From positions 682,001-746,000 of the forward strand of contig JARGXX010000073.1 of the NCBI GenBank assembly GCA_030374765.1: a stretch of DNA of 64,000 nt, in the 5' to 3' direction. Below are positions 21,817 through 33,232 of this stretch, piece by piece; the first letter of the stretch is position 1, and the number at the start of each line of letters is the position of its first letter. A model generated the notes under the pieces. That model searched no databases, had not been told where the DNA came from, and saw only the letters and a program-made list of their open reading frames with translations. Source of the stretch: Agarophyton chilense. Taxonomy: Eukaryota > Rhodophyta > Florideophyceae > Gracilariales > Gracilariaceae. The position numbers and the translations under genes were made by a program.

Positions 21817-22298
21817 GAGTAAGAAGCTCTAATGTCTATGGAGGGCAGACGCCCAGAATCCCGGGCATACATGAAACCCCCGGAAGGAGAAGTCAAGAAT
21901 GGAAAACGTGGATGGGTGGACATGCGAATAGCGTCTCGATCACAACCGAGGTCGGCAGCACGCCGTGAAGCGTTAATATGGTATCTGTGCTAATGCCGTC
22001 ATCATCTTTCTTGAGAATGTACCCTTCCTGCAAAGGATTTAGTTAGCGTCCTCACGAATTACGAGACTCTCTGAGAGGAGGAAAGAACCCAAGTGCCGGC
22101 TGGTACCTACTGGATGGTGAAATCATGGCTTAGCTACCATCCTGGACGTCAATCTGGAGCTCTAGTAATTGAGAACACTGAAGCACAACAGGTTAACCTG
22201 CAAGTTGGAAGCAACGCCCCAAGGGCGAACGACCCGCCTCAGTCAGGAAGCTAAGTGCGAGAACCCCTAGGAGATCGGCCTTATTCCATCGCGTAGAG

Positions 22299-25200
22299 AT
22301 GACCAAGGAGTACTCGCCTCCTTGTTCCCGCGCTTGGAGACCCAAGGTCCTGATGAGGACTCATCATGTTCCGTCGAGTGGATTGAATCCGTCCGTTGGA
22401 AAGCAAGTACAGTTTGACTGTGAACTCAAACGTCCTTGGACACGTTATACTTGTTCGTCGAAACGGGAGAACTTTATTACGATAATGCAGAAGAGGAACT
22501 ATAAAGTTTATGCCGACATCCGCTCGGACAAGGATTTATTGACCTGCCGCCTGACAGTTCATGATACAGGCGCCAGACCGAACTTTATTCGGATATCCGA
22601 ACTAGGACCCACTGATCAGGAACAAATTCGTTACGGTCCGTTGCCGGATATCCTAAATGCTAATAGAAATGCAGTGAGAACACTTGGAACAGTGAAGTTG
22701 CTCGTGCGACTCGGACACTTTTTAGTGAAAGTGACGTTTATTGTCTGCAAGTCACTGGTCGCAACAGTTGTTCTGGGGTGTGGTTATTGTAACAGATTTG
22801 TCGAAGCAATCCGCCCTCGAAGTCGACTAATTACGATAGACGATGGCTTGAAAGTGCCTATAGTGAGAAGACCACTACAAAGAGTCCCTACAGGTGCTCC
22901 ATTTCCACCCTCAGTGGAATAAGAGTTGGCTTGTGGTCGTACATCACCAAAGATTCGTGTGTCGAAACCTACAGTGTTAAAGGCTCAATCCCAAACCTGG
23001 GTACAAGTGATAACACAACGACACGGTCTCGTGGTAATCAAGCCTACTGCAGCTTTCTATGAGAATCGAGGACTTCTTGCAGAGAGTGGAATTGCCAATG
23101 TTGAACCGCACAAACCTTTCCGAATACTCATTAGTAACTTTACCGATAATGATTAACATTTACCGAAGAACCAGATCGTTGCAGCTGCTCTGCCGCACCC
23201 TATGGCCATGGTTCCAACTCATGTATCTACCACAGAAGTGCTAGAGTTTGCTGATGTGTTAGACGAATCAACTGGCGCACATGAAGGTCCCAGAGAGCAG
23301 TCGCAAACGACAGGAGAACAGAAAGACCCAGACAAGCTGGTAGAATAACTAGTTCTCGAGAATGGTCCCGAAGGATATAAGGAAAGAATCAAACAAATGT
23401 TGAAAAAGTATTCCTCTATGTGGAGTGGAAAACTAGGAGAGATCTCCGCCACCGAACATCATATTGATGTTATTCCGGGATCTCGTCCCATTTCTCAGCC
23501 ACCTTACAGAGCAGGACCGCGAACTCGTCAGATCGATGAGGAAAATGTTGCCAAGATGCTCGAAGGAGGAGTATTAGAAGCAGCACAATCTGCTTGGGCT
23601 TCACCTGTGCTTTCAGCCCCAAAACCTGATGGTTCTTTACGATTATGTGTCGACTACCGGAAACTCAACGCCGTTACGATACGGTATACCTACCTACTTT
23701 CTCGCATGGACGAGTGTATAGACAGCTTAGGCAATGCGGACGTGTTCACCACGCTTGACGCCAACACTGGATATTGGCAGGTTTCTGTAGCCGAAAAAGA
23801 TCAAGATAAGACTGCATTTGTGTCACACGCTGGACTTTACCGTTTCAAGCCGATGCCCTTTGGACTCAGCAATGCTCCGGCAACTTTCCAGCGCGCCCTG
23901 GACATTTTAATCTCGAAGTATAAATGGAAAACATGTTAAGTCTATTTGGATGATGTCATTATCTTCTCTCAAGATATGGAAAGTCATATGCGACATGTAG
24001 AGGAGATCCTAAAGGCGTTGCAGACAGCAGGTATAACCTTGAAGTTCCAGAAATGCGAATGGTTCGCTAATACTGTGAAGTATTTGGGCCATATAATTAG
24101 GTCTGGTCAGCTTGCAATTCATGAAGCTCAGACAGCAGCAGTCCCCGAATAGCTACCACCGTCCACATAGACCGAATTGCGATCCTTCCTTGGATTATGT
24201 AACATCTACAGACAATTCATACCGCGCTACTCGCACATTGCAGCTCCACTGAACGTATTGTTTCGTAAAGGACAGCCTGTTAAGCTCGAGGATTTCGGAC
24301 CCGCCGAACACATAGCCTTCAAGAATTTGAAGACAAAACTCGTCACAGCCCCAATCTTGGAATTGCCCAAACCTAACCTACCCTATTCTTTGGATACCAA
24401 CTCCAGTGAGAACAGCTAGGGTGCGCCCTTTTTCAGACCCATCCGGACGGTCAAAGAAAACCAATTGGTTCCAGGTCCCGAACGCTGAACGCTGCAGAGA
24501 AGAATTACTCCGTATCCGAAAATGAATGCCTTGCGGTAGTGTGGGCGCTGACTACTTTACGACCCTATCTCCAGGGAGAAACGTTTACCATCCGTACGGA
24601 TCATTCGTCCCTACGATGGTTATTGTCAATAACAAACCACTCCGGGAGATTAACACGTTGGCGCTTACGACTATCTGAATTCGATTTCGAGGTTAAATAT
24701 AAGAAGGGACTGGCTAACATACAAGCCGACGCTTTATCGCGATTGGAAACGTTACGGGAAACCCAAGGAGAAATCGATGACGATTTACCGTGTTTCTCAA
24801 TGGAGATGAAAAAAATGAAACGCAACTTGAAGATCAAGAAGATGAAAGGGACTACTCCCAATTGGACACTCTCATGGCAACCCATGCGACTGAACCTCCT
24901 CATCAACTCGAACGTATCTCAATCACTGAGTTCGTCAATGAGCAACTCACAGATAACTTCTGCACAGCGATACGCTCGCGTCTTAACGGGGGGGATTAGT
25001 TACCCTTTTCGCTCGATTCACGAGGTATATTGATCAAACATGTCAAGAAGCATGATCAGATCGTGATTCCGCACGCTTTGAAGAGTCGTGTACTCTACTT
25101 TGTCCATTATGCGAAGCTATCTGGGCACTCAGGAGGAACAAGGTTGTTTATGACCCTAAGAAGGGACTTCTATTGGCCAACGTTGGCAATGAACTGCCAT

Positions 25201-25371
25201 GCTACAGTAAAGCTATGCCGAACGTGTGCGATGAATCGCGTGAAACTATATAACGAGAGAAAAACGGATGACCGTAGACCCGACGACTGCGCAGTCAGAA
25301 GCCGAGAACGACGCTATAGTGGCACAGAAAGACCTTCTGTTGTCCGAACAGATTACGCAGGTTCATCCTGA
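22299..25371 (+). pseudogene. pol region of copy B: protease, RT, RNase H, integrase part (relic)
   Basis: A protease-type DTG box is at about 22560. Reverse transcriptase blocks lie between 23.4 and 24.15 kb, including LRLCVDYRKLNAVT, PMPFGLSNAPATFQRALD and YLDDVIIFSQD. The RNase H region carries TIRTDHSSLRWLL and ADALSRLE. An HHCC-type integrase zinc domain is at about 25.03-25.25 kb. The order protease-RT-RNase H-integrase defines Ty3/gypsy. It is broken in several places. Confidence 0.88.
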
Positions 25372-25534
25372 AGACATAGGGAGTTCCCAAGCGCTCTCTC
25401 GGTAGGGTTGAGGAAACGACAACGTTGTCATATCTCGTAAGGCTTTAACGCGTTCGTTTGTCAGACGGTATAAGCCGGGGAACCAGAACCTCGCGCCATC
25501 CGCCGAATCGTTGGGAAATGGCCAGGAATAAGTC

Positions 25535-25759
25535 ATGAACCGCATCATCGATCACGGCGAAGACGAAGACACCCACAGACTACTGTATCGTATCTGTTGG
25601 TACGGTTTTCCTCCGGAAGCGGATACGTGGGAGCCTATAACTCATATCCCGCGCTCGCAGGTTGTGCGTTATCATCGTCGCATTCGACTACCACTCCCTG
25701 CAGAGATCGACACCGCGATGATGGGCTTTCTAGACGCGATTCCGCAGAGCGACTGCTAA
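25535..25759 (+). pseudogene. Chromodomain at the integrase end of copy B
   Basis: The stretch reads RIIDHGEDEDTHRLLYRICW and GFPPEADTWEPITHIPRSQV, a typical chromodomain (aromatic cage and W-E-P signature). In chromoviruses this domain directs integration to chromatin carrying particular histone marks. The related part of copy A lies near 19475-19720 on the opposite strand. Confidence 0.75.
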
Positions 25760-26017
25760 TTCCCTTTCCACTCAGAAGAAAGATGTAAGACGAGAAGACT
25801 CGAGAAGAAGAAGAAAAGACTCAAGAAGAAGAAGAAGTGCTTACGAACATGTGAAGTCACGGATACAGAAGAATTTGGTTGATGTTATCGCCTCAAGTGT
25901 GTTGACGACATCTAACGATCAACGTACTTACCGGCGGGTATGATTATTCAGCATGGCGGTAAGATCAGCACGATCGCCTTGCAGCTGTGTTTCGGGAAAA
26001 CCTGCGTCTAAGAAGAA

Positions 26018-27795
26018 TTATTTCAACGATGCCAAAAAGGGATCCTCCGCATCGCTCGGTTGTTTGGCGAACCCATGATGGTATCCCATCGACGGGTTGA
26101 CACCAGATGTCGTAGCCGTTGGTGGCGAAGCAGCCGTCACAGGCGCAGTACCGGATAGTTCGGGTTCATCCTCGAAATCGAGTTCTGCATCAGCACCGGG
26201 GGCTTCTTCATACTCCTGATCTGCAAACTCAGAAGGTGTGGACTCGTACACATATCCAGTACGCTGATTTGGAGGGCACTCTCTATGATTCGCACGAAGG
26301 TCACGAGCCTGATCAGACGTGATTATCTGGCTGGTCCAGGGATTGTATCAGACAAAATCTCCGGCATTAGCTGTGCGTCCAAGCGAATGATCTCGATGGC
26401 GCACCATTGTGCCCCTAGCTGATTGCTCCAATGGAACTCCATGCCATTCGATACGGTCGATCAAGTCTACTAAGAGTAGGAATTCGTCATAATTGGCACG
26501 AGACCCCAACACAAGGGAAAGATCGAGTTGTCTCGCATATCTCCGCGCTGTTGGCGACACGTACCAAACCCAATAGGTATCGTTTGAATCCCAGAGGATA
26601 TACGCTGCCATCTTAGCAATGAAATCGGAGAACACGACCGTCCAGTATCCCGAGAACGGGTCGTTGATCAACGCGGAACCGATATAGGTTATGACAGAAA
26701 GAAGCGTCGCTGCACCTCCACGAGGGCTCTCGATCTCCGCCCAGTGTTCTTGCAGCGCGACAAACCGTCCGACGCGAGCATTCCGCCTAACTCGATCAAT
26801 CTCGATCATTTGGTATGGAACCATGTACCCCAAGCGGGATCTCGTACGTCGTTCCCAACGAGGATTACCCCAATAAGGGATGTCTCTATTGTGGAGGAAG
26901 CGGAAGTCCGCACGGGGCAAGGGCTGGCGAAAGCAGAGTGCCGCGTTGCGTGCATCGGGTAAGCCGCGCCATTCTTCGACGTCGACTTCATATAAGGTCT
27001 CGATGTACGAGTATCCTTCGCCATTCGTGCGAGCCATCCAGGGATCCAGATTCCAATCTCCAGTGAGAACGACCGTGTTAATGACCGGTGGAGACGCTGG
27101 TATATCAGCTTGGTGAACCGAGTTTGGGCTTCGTCCATACTTTCATTGGTATACCGGGCAATCGCGATATCTGGCAAAGCACAGTGAGTAAGCCAATCGT
27201 GGCTGCGGATAGCCGCTTACGGAAGGCCATCGGGGAGGTAACCGCTGAAGACGTATCGGTTGATCAACGCGTCATCACGAAGAGCGACTGGGTCAAACCA
27301 AAGAGCCTGCGCGAAGTGGTTAGCATCGTCGAGAGGGTCTCGTCCCGCCAAGTTCGCGGAATGTGGATAGCTGCGTTGAGCCCGACGAGACGGCGCTCGA
27401 ATGATCCCAGCGGAGGATACATAAGCCGCATTCGACATCACACCTGTAGCCGAAGGCTCTAAGGGCAAGGAGTGGAAACCCACGCGAGGAGACCGCATTG
27501 ATCGGAAGGCCGAAGGCGCCGCAGCTTGCGAATCGAAGCCACTGCTGACGTAAGGACCCTCGGATGGTACGTCTCTGTTGTTGAAGCTGTGCGGCGCAGA
27601 AGGATTCATCGCTGAACGAGTCGAAACAAAATACTGTGAATCGTCTGATGTCAAGCAGAAGTTGGTGTACTTTCGTGGAGAAGACGAGATTTCGGAAGGC
27701 TGATGCAATTTCGGCCATATAAAGACGTCTTGCGTCAGTGGTGCTTCGCGCTTAACCGGGGGGATGTGTAGTATTCTGCACTGTCGGATTGCCAA
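26018..27795 (-). pseudogene. Antisense accessory frame of Ty3 copy B (relic)
   Basis: Two long minus-strand frames fill most of the space between the chromodomain and the 3' LTR, opposite to the element's own genes. The product would begin with a Ser/Asn/Pro-rich part (SAMNPSAPHSFNNRDVPSEG). A tryptophan-rich middle follows (LTGDWNLDPWMAR-like and FIAKMAAYILWD segments), with an acidic tail (MYESTPSEFADQEYEEAPGA). Copy A keeps the same frame, showing it belongs to the element. I recognise no family with confidence. It is broken. Confidence 0.7.
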
Positions 27796-28391
27796 TGGAA
27801 GATTTTTTTGGCCTAAGTATGATGATACTCATAAATGCGTGCAACGGCTTGGATGAAGTTATGAAGCGGCACCCCGCAGATGGTACGTGAGGTGGTATCT
27901 TACACGTGGGATTTCGGTCTGCCACGGCGCATCCGATTCGACCCTTTGTGGGGAAATACCGGATTGGTAACGGCGCATATAGTGTATTGAGTGGCCACGT
28001 TGCAACCATTATCCCGTACTGTAGAGGGGTTAGTCGGCTAACCAAGTTTAAATCTAGATATTATAATGTGCGGCGCTCACCCCTGTGTACAGTACTTAAG
28101 GCACAGAGGGGAGCGCCGACTCCAAAGTAAAGGAGATAACAAAAGGTTTCACAACCCACTTGTTCCTTGTTCAGGATTTCTGAAAAGGAGATCCGGGCAA
28201 GCTCCAACAAGTAGTTGTCTGTTCCATAGTACCAACCACCATCATTGGCGACTAGGGCCTTACAACCCCCATTCTAGCTAGCTACATGTAGTTTTGTGCT
28301 CTACCATACCTTCCCCTTAGCCGCAAGCACCAATTCGGCAGTCCCGGACACTTTGGCAAGTGTCTGCTCTCTCCGTAGAGCGGATACTACA
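27767..28391 (+). repeat. 3' LTR of copy B
   Basis: This 625-bp repeat is about 97% identical to the 5' LTR and is preceded by the purine-rich run CCGGGGGGATG, a plausible polypurine tract. It ends ATACTACA at 28391. Confidence 0.92.
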
Positions 28392-29937
28392 ATCATCATG
28401 AAAACAATTACGCCCATATATACAGAAAAAGAGATACTTGGGCGTCACGTTTCTCCTCCGAAATCAGTTGCACTTGATTGCGGCGTGCCAGTTGAGCACA
28501 AAACCGATGAGAAAATACTGAAAGAAGAAAGAAGGAAGGAAGCGGCGTAACGAGACAAACAGTGCAAGAATCAACTCAATGCGAAAAACAAACCCGTAGA
28601 GCGCCAAAAGAAAGAGAAAGAGGAGCGTATAGCCTTGTTAAAGAAGCAGTCCCAACAGATGGTTTGATTAAGGAGAACAACGAAAAAACGAGCTATTGAA
28701 TTTATAGCTGTATTGTAAAAAATGTATGATGGCAGGGAATCAGAAAAGACGTTGTTTCTTCGCTCGCTTGTCTTTGGGGGAGAAAAAGGTAGCGTTGTTG
28801 GTTGTTGGTGGGACGGCGGATGTGGTCGCATACCTTTTGAGTCATGTTTCAATTGTTTCTTAGTTTCCAGTATGGGCCTTGCAACCTACATCTGGATAGG
28901 GCGGGAGTGAACGGGTTTTCTTTGGATGGGAAGGGAGCTAGATTTAGGGGGGAAGCATTCGAGCAGGTTGATTTATGGTATTTTCTACGCCAAAGCGACT
29001 GCATTAGATGTCAAAGGCCAAACTTGAATTGTTTTGGAGATACAATCAAAGTTTGATAAAAGTGTTTAATTTGAGCTTTTAGCGAACGGTACTGCGAGAG
29101 CTTACTTATAGTTCAGCTGTCGACGTTCCTCTGGTGTGTGGACGGAAAATTTTATAGCCTAGTGGTTGTCACAATTACTTGAGCCTTTTCAGCCCCAATA
29201 TCGGAGGACTCCTGAAAACATAAAAACGCAACATGTGCGTACAAAATTTGTGCAATTTTGAACCATACTTGTATGCACAAATCCCTGTTTAAGACCATCC
29301 AATTGAACGGGTTATGTTAAAGTATTCCACATCCCTCTTTTGCGTTTCTACCGTACCCAACGGCAGCCCCAGCTTCTCCACTCGCTATCAGCAGGGGTCC
29401 CTCAAATCTATCTGAAACCCCTCCGCCCGCACGCTCACGCCACAAATTGCGCGTCGAGAACTCTGCAAAGACACGCACCGTCGCCACCACCGGCACTCTT
29501 CCCCAAACCGTCCCTTTGCAATTGGGCGCCAAACGTCACATACCACTCTTTCATACCGTTTCCACCCGCGCGCATACTTCGAAAACGCCTTGCGCTACCG
29601 CAATTTCTAGCGTAAAACCTCTCGAGTGGGGTCATAGGGACCATAGCGATTCCGAGCCATGCCGATTCAGACAACCGATCTCGCGACCACTCCGCGTCAG
29701 CCATCAGCACAGCTTCAGTAGCACCCTAGACTGGCTACAGAGGACCTGACCCTCTTGTCGTCACTGCCTCGGTCGCCTATCCTCCAACTTTCTCCGCCGC
29801 CCCAATTCCATGGACCAACCAGAACGAGCGCCATGGGGCGCGAGGATCGGGGCGTGGGCGCAGTGGAGGACGCCAGGTCCCCGCTAGCGGACGCCGTACA
29901 CGTGGCAGAGGTGGGGAAGGCCTACGGGTGATCGTGA
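28392..29937. other. Gene-free stretch between the Ty3 element and the Harbinger relic
   Basis: Just after the LTR, from an ATG at 28399, a frame reads KTITPIYTEKEILGRHVSPP and becomes Lys/Glu-rich. A single stop near 28548 interrupts it, and the same frame continues as KKEKEERIALLKKQSQQMV. It may be part of an older element that the Ty3 copy entered. From 29320 to 29900 the sequence turns GC-rich with open frames on both strands that resemble no protein I know. It may be the 5' end of the Harbinger element. Confidence 0.35.
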
Positions 29938-30650
29938 CGCAACGTTCTCAGAGGGGGAGCTAAATTGCTTACTGGAAGCTATCGAGGAAACTCTACCGGC
30001 TTATCAGGAGGAATGGGATCCGATCGCTCGTACGCATGCGGCGCGACTCCCAGAGGAAAGCCACACCGCTGACTCGCTACGGGGAAAATTTTTGACAGAT
30101 GTACCGGTCGCGAATACCAACAGGGGATCCCCGTATACCTCCAGCTGGTACTACGCTCAAAGCGTTTCCGCGAGCAGATCACGGAACGAATCTACATGGG
30201 GGAGAGAGACGTCGAAGACTACGAGGAAATGTATGATGGCAGGTATGGCGAGGACGGTGGTGATGTTGAAGATGGGGAGGGAGATGAAGGTATGCAGGGT
30301 GAAGTTGGTGGAGGAAGTATCGCCGCAAGGCAGAGCAGTTCTCCCTCTCCGGCTCCACTTGTCAGCTCAGGACAGAACCTCGGGACTCGTAGAATGAAAC
30401 GCCACCGTCTTGAGGAAGGAGAAGGAGATCTCATGGATCTTTTTAAAGCCTCCCTCTTCCTTCCGGACCGCGAGCGTCGCGAGGAGGAGAGGTAGAGAAG
30501 GGAGCTGGAAAGGACGGAGGATCGGGAAAGAAAGGAAGAGGAGAGGATGGAGAGGGAGGCTTGAAGAAAAGAAAGAGAGGAGATCAAAAGAAAGAAGAAA
30601 GAGATGCGCCATCTAGCGCCAGAAGCAGAGAAAAAGCGGCTGGAAAAGGA
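29938..30650 (+). pseudogene. Myb/SANT-like accessory ORF of a PIF/Harbinger element (relic)
   Basis: The plus strand begins FSEGELNCLLEAIEETLPAY followed by QEEWDPIARTHAARL and a SLRGKF motif, a Myb/SANT-like trihelix. In a second frame comes IPTGDPRIPPAGTTLKAFPR, the PTGDPxxPP signature that follows this trihelix in transposon-borne proteins (DUF6818 as I remember it). In a third frame come an acidic stretch (MGERDVEDYEEMYDGRYGED) and a charged Arg/Glu-rich tail. At least two frameshifts and stops break it. In PIF/Harbinger transposons a Myb-like protein helps the transposase bind DNA and enter the nucleus. The convergent transposase relic next door supports this pairing. Confidence 0.62.
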
Positions 30651-30739
30651 CCGTACGTAACGTATGCAGAACATGAACATGATGATGCTCATGATTTCGA
30701 GAGGTTTGGAGAGACCGGGGCCGTCAACACAAAAGCCCT

Positions 30740-31925
30740 AACCGGCTCTTTTTTATTCAATGTTGAGCGTCTTTTTAGCCTCTGTACTAAGGTAAGGCAT
30801 GAAGGTATTAAGAATCTGGTGCATTCCAACCATTACAGTCCAGTAGTTGAACAAGGAGACAACGACGTTGAAAATCAGTTTGCGTTCTCCTCTTTCCTCA
30901 TAAATAAACCTATCTTTAAGGCGAGGGAATAATCCTTGAAATGTATGCATGTACCATTCTGAGGCTTCTCTCGCAGAGGTGGCCTGTCAAGCCACAACGA
31001 ATGTCGTGTAGGAGTTGGTAAGAGGGTGATCCTGAGACGACTTGATTAGAAAGCGATGTGTGGCTCGACAGAACGCTTAATCGACGACATAGGTTCCTCC
31101 CGTGCGGGTGATAGTTTCATCAAGCTTCTTACAAATAAGTCCCCCTTCCGAAATGGTACAACGGTGCATGGAGGCCGGAGCGTTGATTGCACAAGCAATT
31201 ACGATACCACTAGGGGCGAAAACGAAAACATTCCCAACATAGTGGTGATGAGTCCAGCCATTGTCAAAAATATTTTGAATGACATGCTCGCTTACCTGCT
31301 GTAACAGTAGGTTCAAGCCGTTAGCTACTGCATATACCTAGGATAGAAAAGAGTACTAAGCTGCAAGAGAAGCTTGAAACATACAAATTTCTTTATCTGT
31401 AGGCATCCGCATAGCAGCGTTCCGCTCTTGAGAGAAAATTTTAAGTAGAATCCGTCTCCTAAAGCGTAGAGATTGACTAGTCACAGACGCAGTAATCCCC
31501 AAAATCATGCAGGGAACCATCTCTGATCTTCGTTTCCGGTACCACGGAAGCGTTTTAGCCAAACACTACAAACCTGTCAATTATTGGGGTCTTTTTCGCC
31601 TCACCGCACCAGGAAGAAGCCTCTAAATTCTTCCGTTAGCACTTTATGGAGAGTAGCGGGAATATACTTCTTCGAATGGAAGCAAGAGGGTCTGAAAACT
31701 TCTACGATCTAGCCGGGTAAACGTGACTAGGGCACGATCCTGTCCAGACCCAAATAGAGTCATAAACGCTGATTGCGATGGTGCTGGGAGAGCGGCTCGT
31801 GTGATGCACCGGTCGCGGTAGCGGTGGGCTGCATCCGAGATTCTATTCCTGAAAAGAAGTCTCGGCGTAGTGACTCTCCGGCGATGTTGGAGAGTGATGA
31901 GAAGTTGATGGTAAATAGAGGCCAT
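30740..31925 (-). pseudogene. PIF/Harbinger (DDE_Tnp_4) transposase relic
   Basis: Read on the minus strand from an ATG at 31925, the segments follow family order. They are ALVTFTRLDRRSFQTLLLPF; a middle block with VPCMILGITASVTSQSLRF then RRRILLKIFSQERNAAMRMP; the catalytic region NGWTHHHYVGNVFVFAPSG with NAPASMHRCTISE; and the end SEWYMHTFQGLFPRLKDRF then GERKLIFNVVVSLFNYW. These fit the HARBI1/DDE_4 pattern, where the second catalytic site is normally HDS. Here it reads HRC, so that Asp is lost. The Glu of the EW(G)M motif is kept. Several frameshifts and stops make it inactive. Together with the convergent Myb-like ORF it forms a two-gene Harbinger element. Its terminal repeats were not found. 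Confidence 0.8.
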
Positions 31926-32058
31926 GTTTGTAGCGGTCAGTTGAGAGTTTTTCCGCGTAGAACTGGTTCCAAAGTTGGAAAGTGCTTGAAACGGCTACTC
32001 GCAGAAAGCTACATATCATTTCCGTTGTCTTTTCGCGTACTAAAGTAAAATGTGCGTA

Positions 32059-32183
32059 CAGTGCGTTTCAAAAACATATGTCTTTACAAAAACCGCGCCA
32101 AAAAGGCATTTCCCGTACTGTAGAGCACATTCCACAACAAATAAAAACCACTAAGTCAGTAACGCTGTTTCAAAAGTATATCC
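32059..32183 (+). repeat. Left IR/DR arm of the Tc1-like element
   Basis: The outer copy of the repeat core (GTTTCAAAAACATA) starts at about 32064. The inner copy, CTGTTTCAAAAGTATATCC, is at 32165-32183 in the same orientation, about 100 bp inside. These should be the two transposase binding sites of this end. Confidence 0.8.
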
Positions 32184-32206
32184 TTTATACAATCATTTGC
32201 TCAATT

Positions 32207-33201
32207 ATGGCTCGTGGCGCACCTCTGACACGCTCTGAACAGCTGGAAATCATGGAATTAGTAGGTCAGGGTATGATTCCAGCAGATATAGCCCGAAAAC
32301 TCAAGCGCAGCCCAAAACAAATCAGCAACTCATCAAAAACCCCGCCACATACGGAAAAAAGCGTTCAACCGGCCGTCCTACGTCACTATACCCGGCCGAT
32401 AAGCGTGTGATTAAGCGAAAACTATGCCGAAACACTTCATCTTGCGGAAAAATTGTCAAAAATCTAAATTTGCCTCTATCAAGAGCTACAATATGGCGTA
32501 AAGTCAACCGTCAAAATTTGTTCAAGTACACAAAAATGAGGAAAACTTTTCTTTGGAAAGATATTCACAAGAAGAATCGAGTTGAATGGTGTGCTCAAAA
32601 GGCTTATTGGAAAACTGAATGGAATAATGTTATCTTTTCCGACGAAAAAAAGTTTAACCTTGATGGTCCAGATTGCTATAAATTTTATTGTCATGATCTA
32701 CAAAAAGAAAAGAAATAATTTGTGACCAGGCATTCAGGAGGCGCATCAGTAATGGTTTGGGCTGGAATCTATACGAAAGGAGCAACTGATATGGCTTTTG
32801 TTGAAACTACAATGAACTTTGAGAAGTATGCTGAGGTTCTAGAAAACTATCTGTTACCTTTTGCATACTGTATGCACGAAGAAGAATTCATTTTTCAGCA
32901 AGATAATGCATCTGTGCATAAGTCTAATTCTATGAAACAGTGGTTCAATAGTCTAAATATGTCGGTTATGGAATGGCCTGCGCGCTCTCCTGACCTCAAC
33001 CCTATCGAAAACATTTGGGGAATGTTGGCCCAAATGGTTTATGGGCAAGGAAGGCAATTTGATACAGTTTTTGATCTAAAAAATTGTATCAAAGATTGCT
33101 GGGAAAAGATTGACTGTAATTCTATCAATCCTTTTATAGAATCAATGCCAAAGCGTTGTATAAGTGTTATACAGGCTAAAGGAGCAAAAATAAACTACTG
33201 A
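32207..33201 (+). pseudogene. Tc1-like DD34E transposase with one frameshift and one stop
   Basis: The gene starts at the ATG at 32207 with a helix-turn-helix (TRSEQLEIMELVGQGMIPAD, IARKLKRSPKQI). The catalytic triad is present: first Asp in VIFSDEKKFNLDGPD, second in FQQDNASVHKSN, and Glu in SPDLNPIENIWG. Exactly 34 residues lie between the second Asp and the Glu (DD34E, Tc1 type). A frameshift falls near 32320-32335, where the frame changes within the segment before the GRPT motif. An in-frame TAA follows EKK at 32716-32718, and the same frame then continues to 33201. All else reads as a full-length enzyme of about 330 residues. Confidence 0.88.
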
Positions 33202-33232
33202 ACTCGCGTTAGAATAAAAAGGATGCAATAAA

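Larger units (their letters stand above)
20037..28391 (+). mobile_element. Ty3/gypsy LTR retrotransposon with chromodomain (copy B)
   Basis: The 8.36-kb element has LTRs at both ends. Its parts in order are a gag-like region (about 20.75-21.8 kb), an aspartic protease region (about 22.3-22.9 kb) and reverse transcriptase (about 23.4-24.15 kb) with the family box YLDD. RNase H (about 24.2-25.0 kb), the integrase zinc-binding part (about 25.0-25.4 kb), a chromodomain (about 25.5-25.76 kb) and an accessory frame on the opposite strand follow. The chromodomain and this domain order place it among chromovirus-type Ty3/gypsy elements. The two LTRs are about 97% identical by eye (roughly 19 differences in 625), so insertion is fairly recent. 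The internal region is nevertheless broken, with at least half a dozen breaks. No matching target duplication flanks it. Confidence 0.9.

Noticed and set aside
30219-30692. Minus-strand Ser/Leu-rich 157-codon frame
   Set aside because: It lies opposite the Glu/Arg-rich tail of the Harbinger Myb-like ORF and is a composition shadow.
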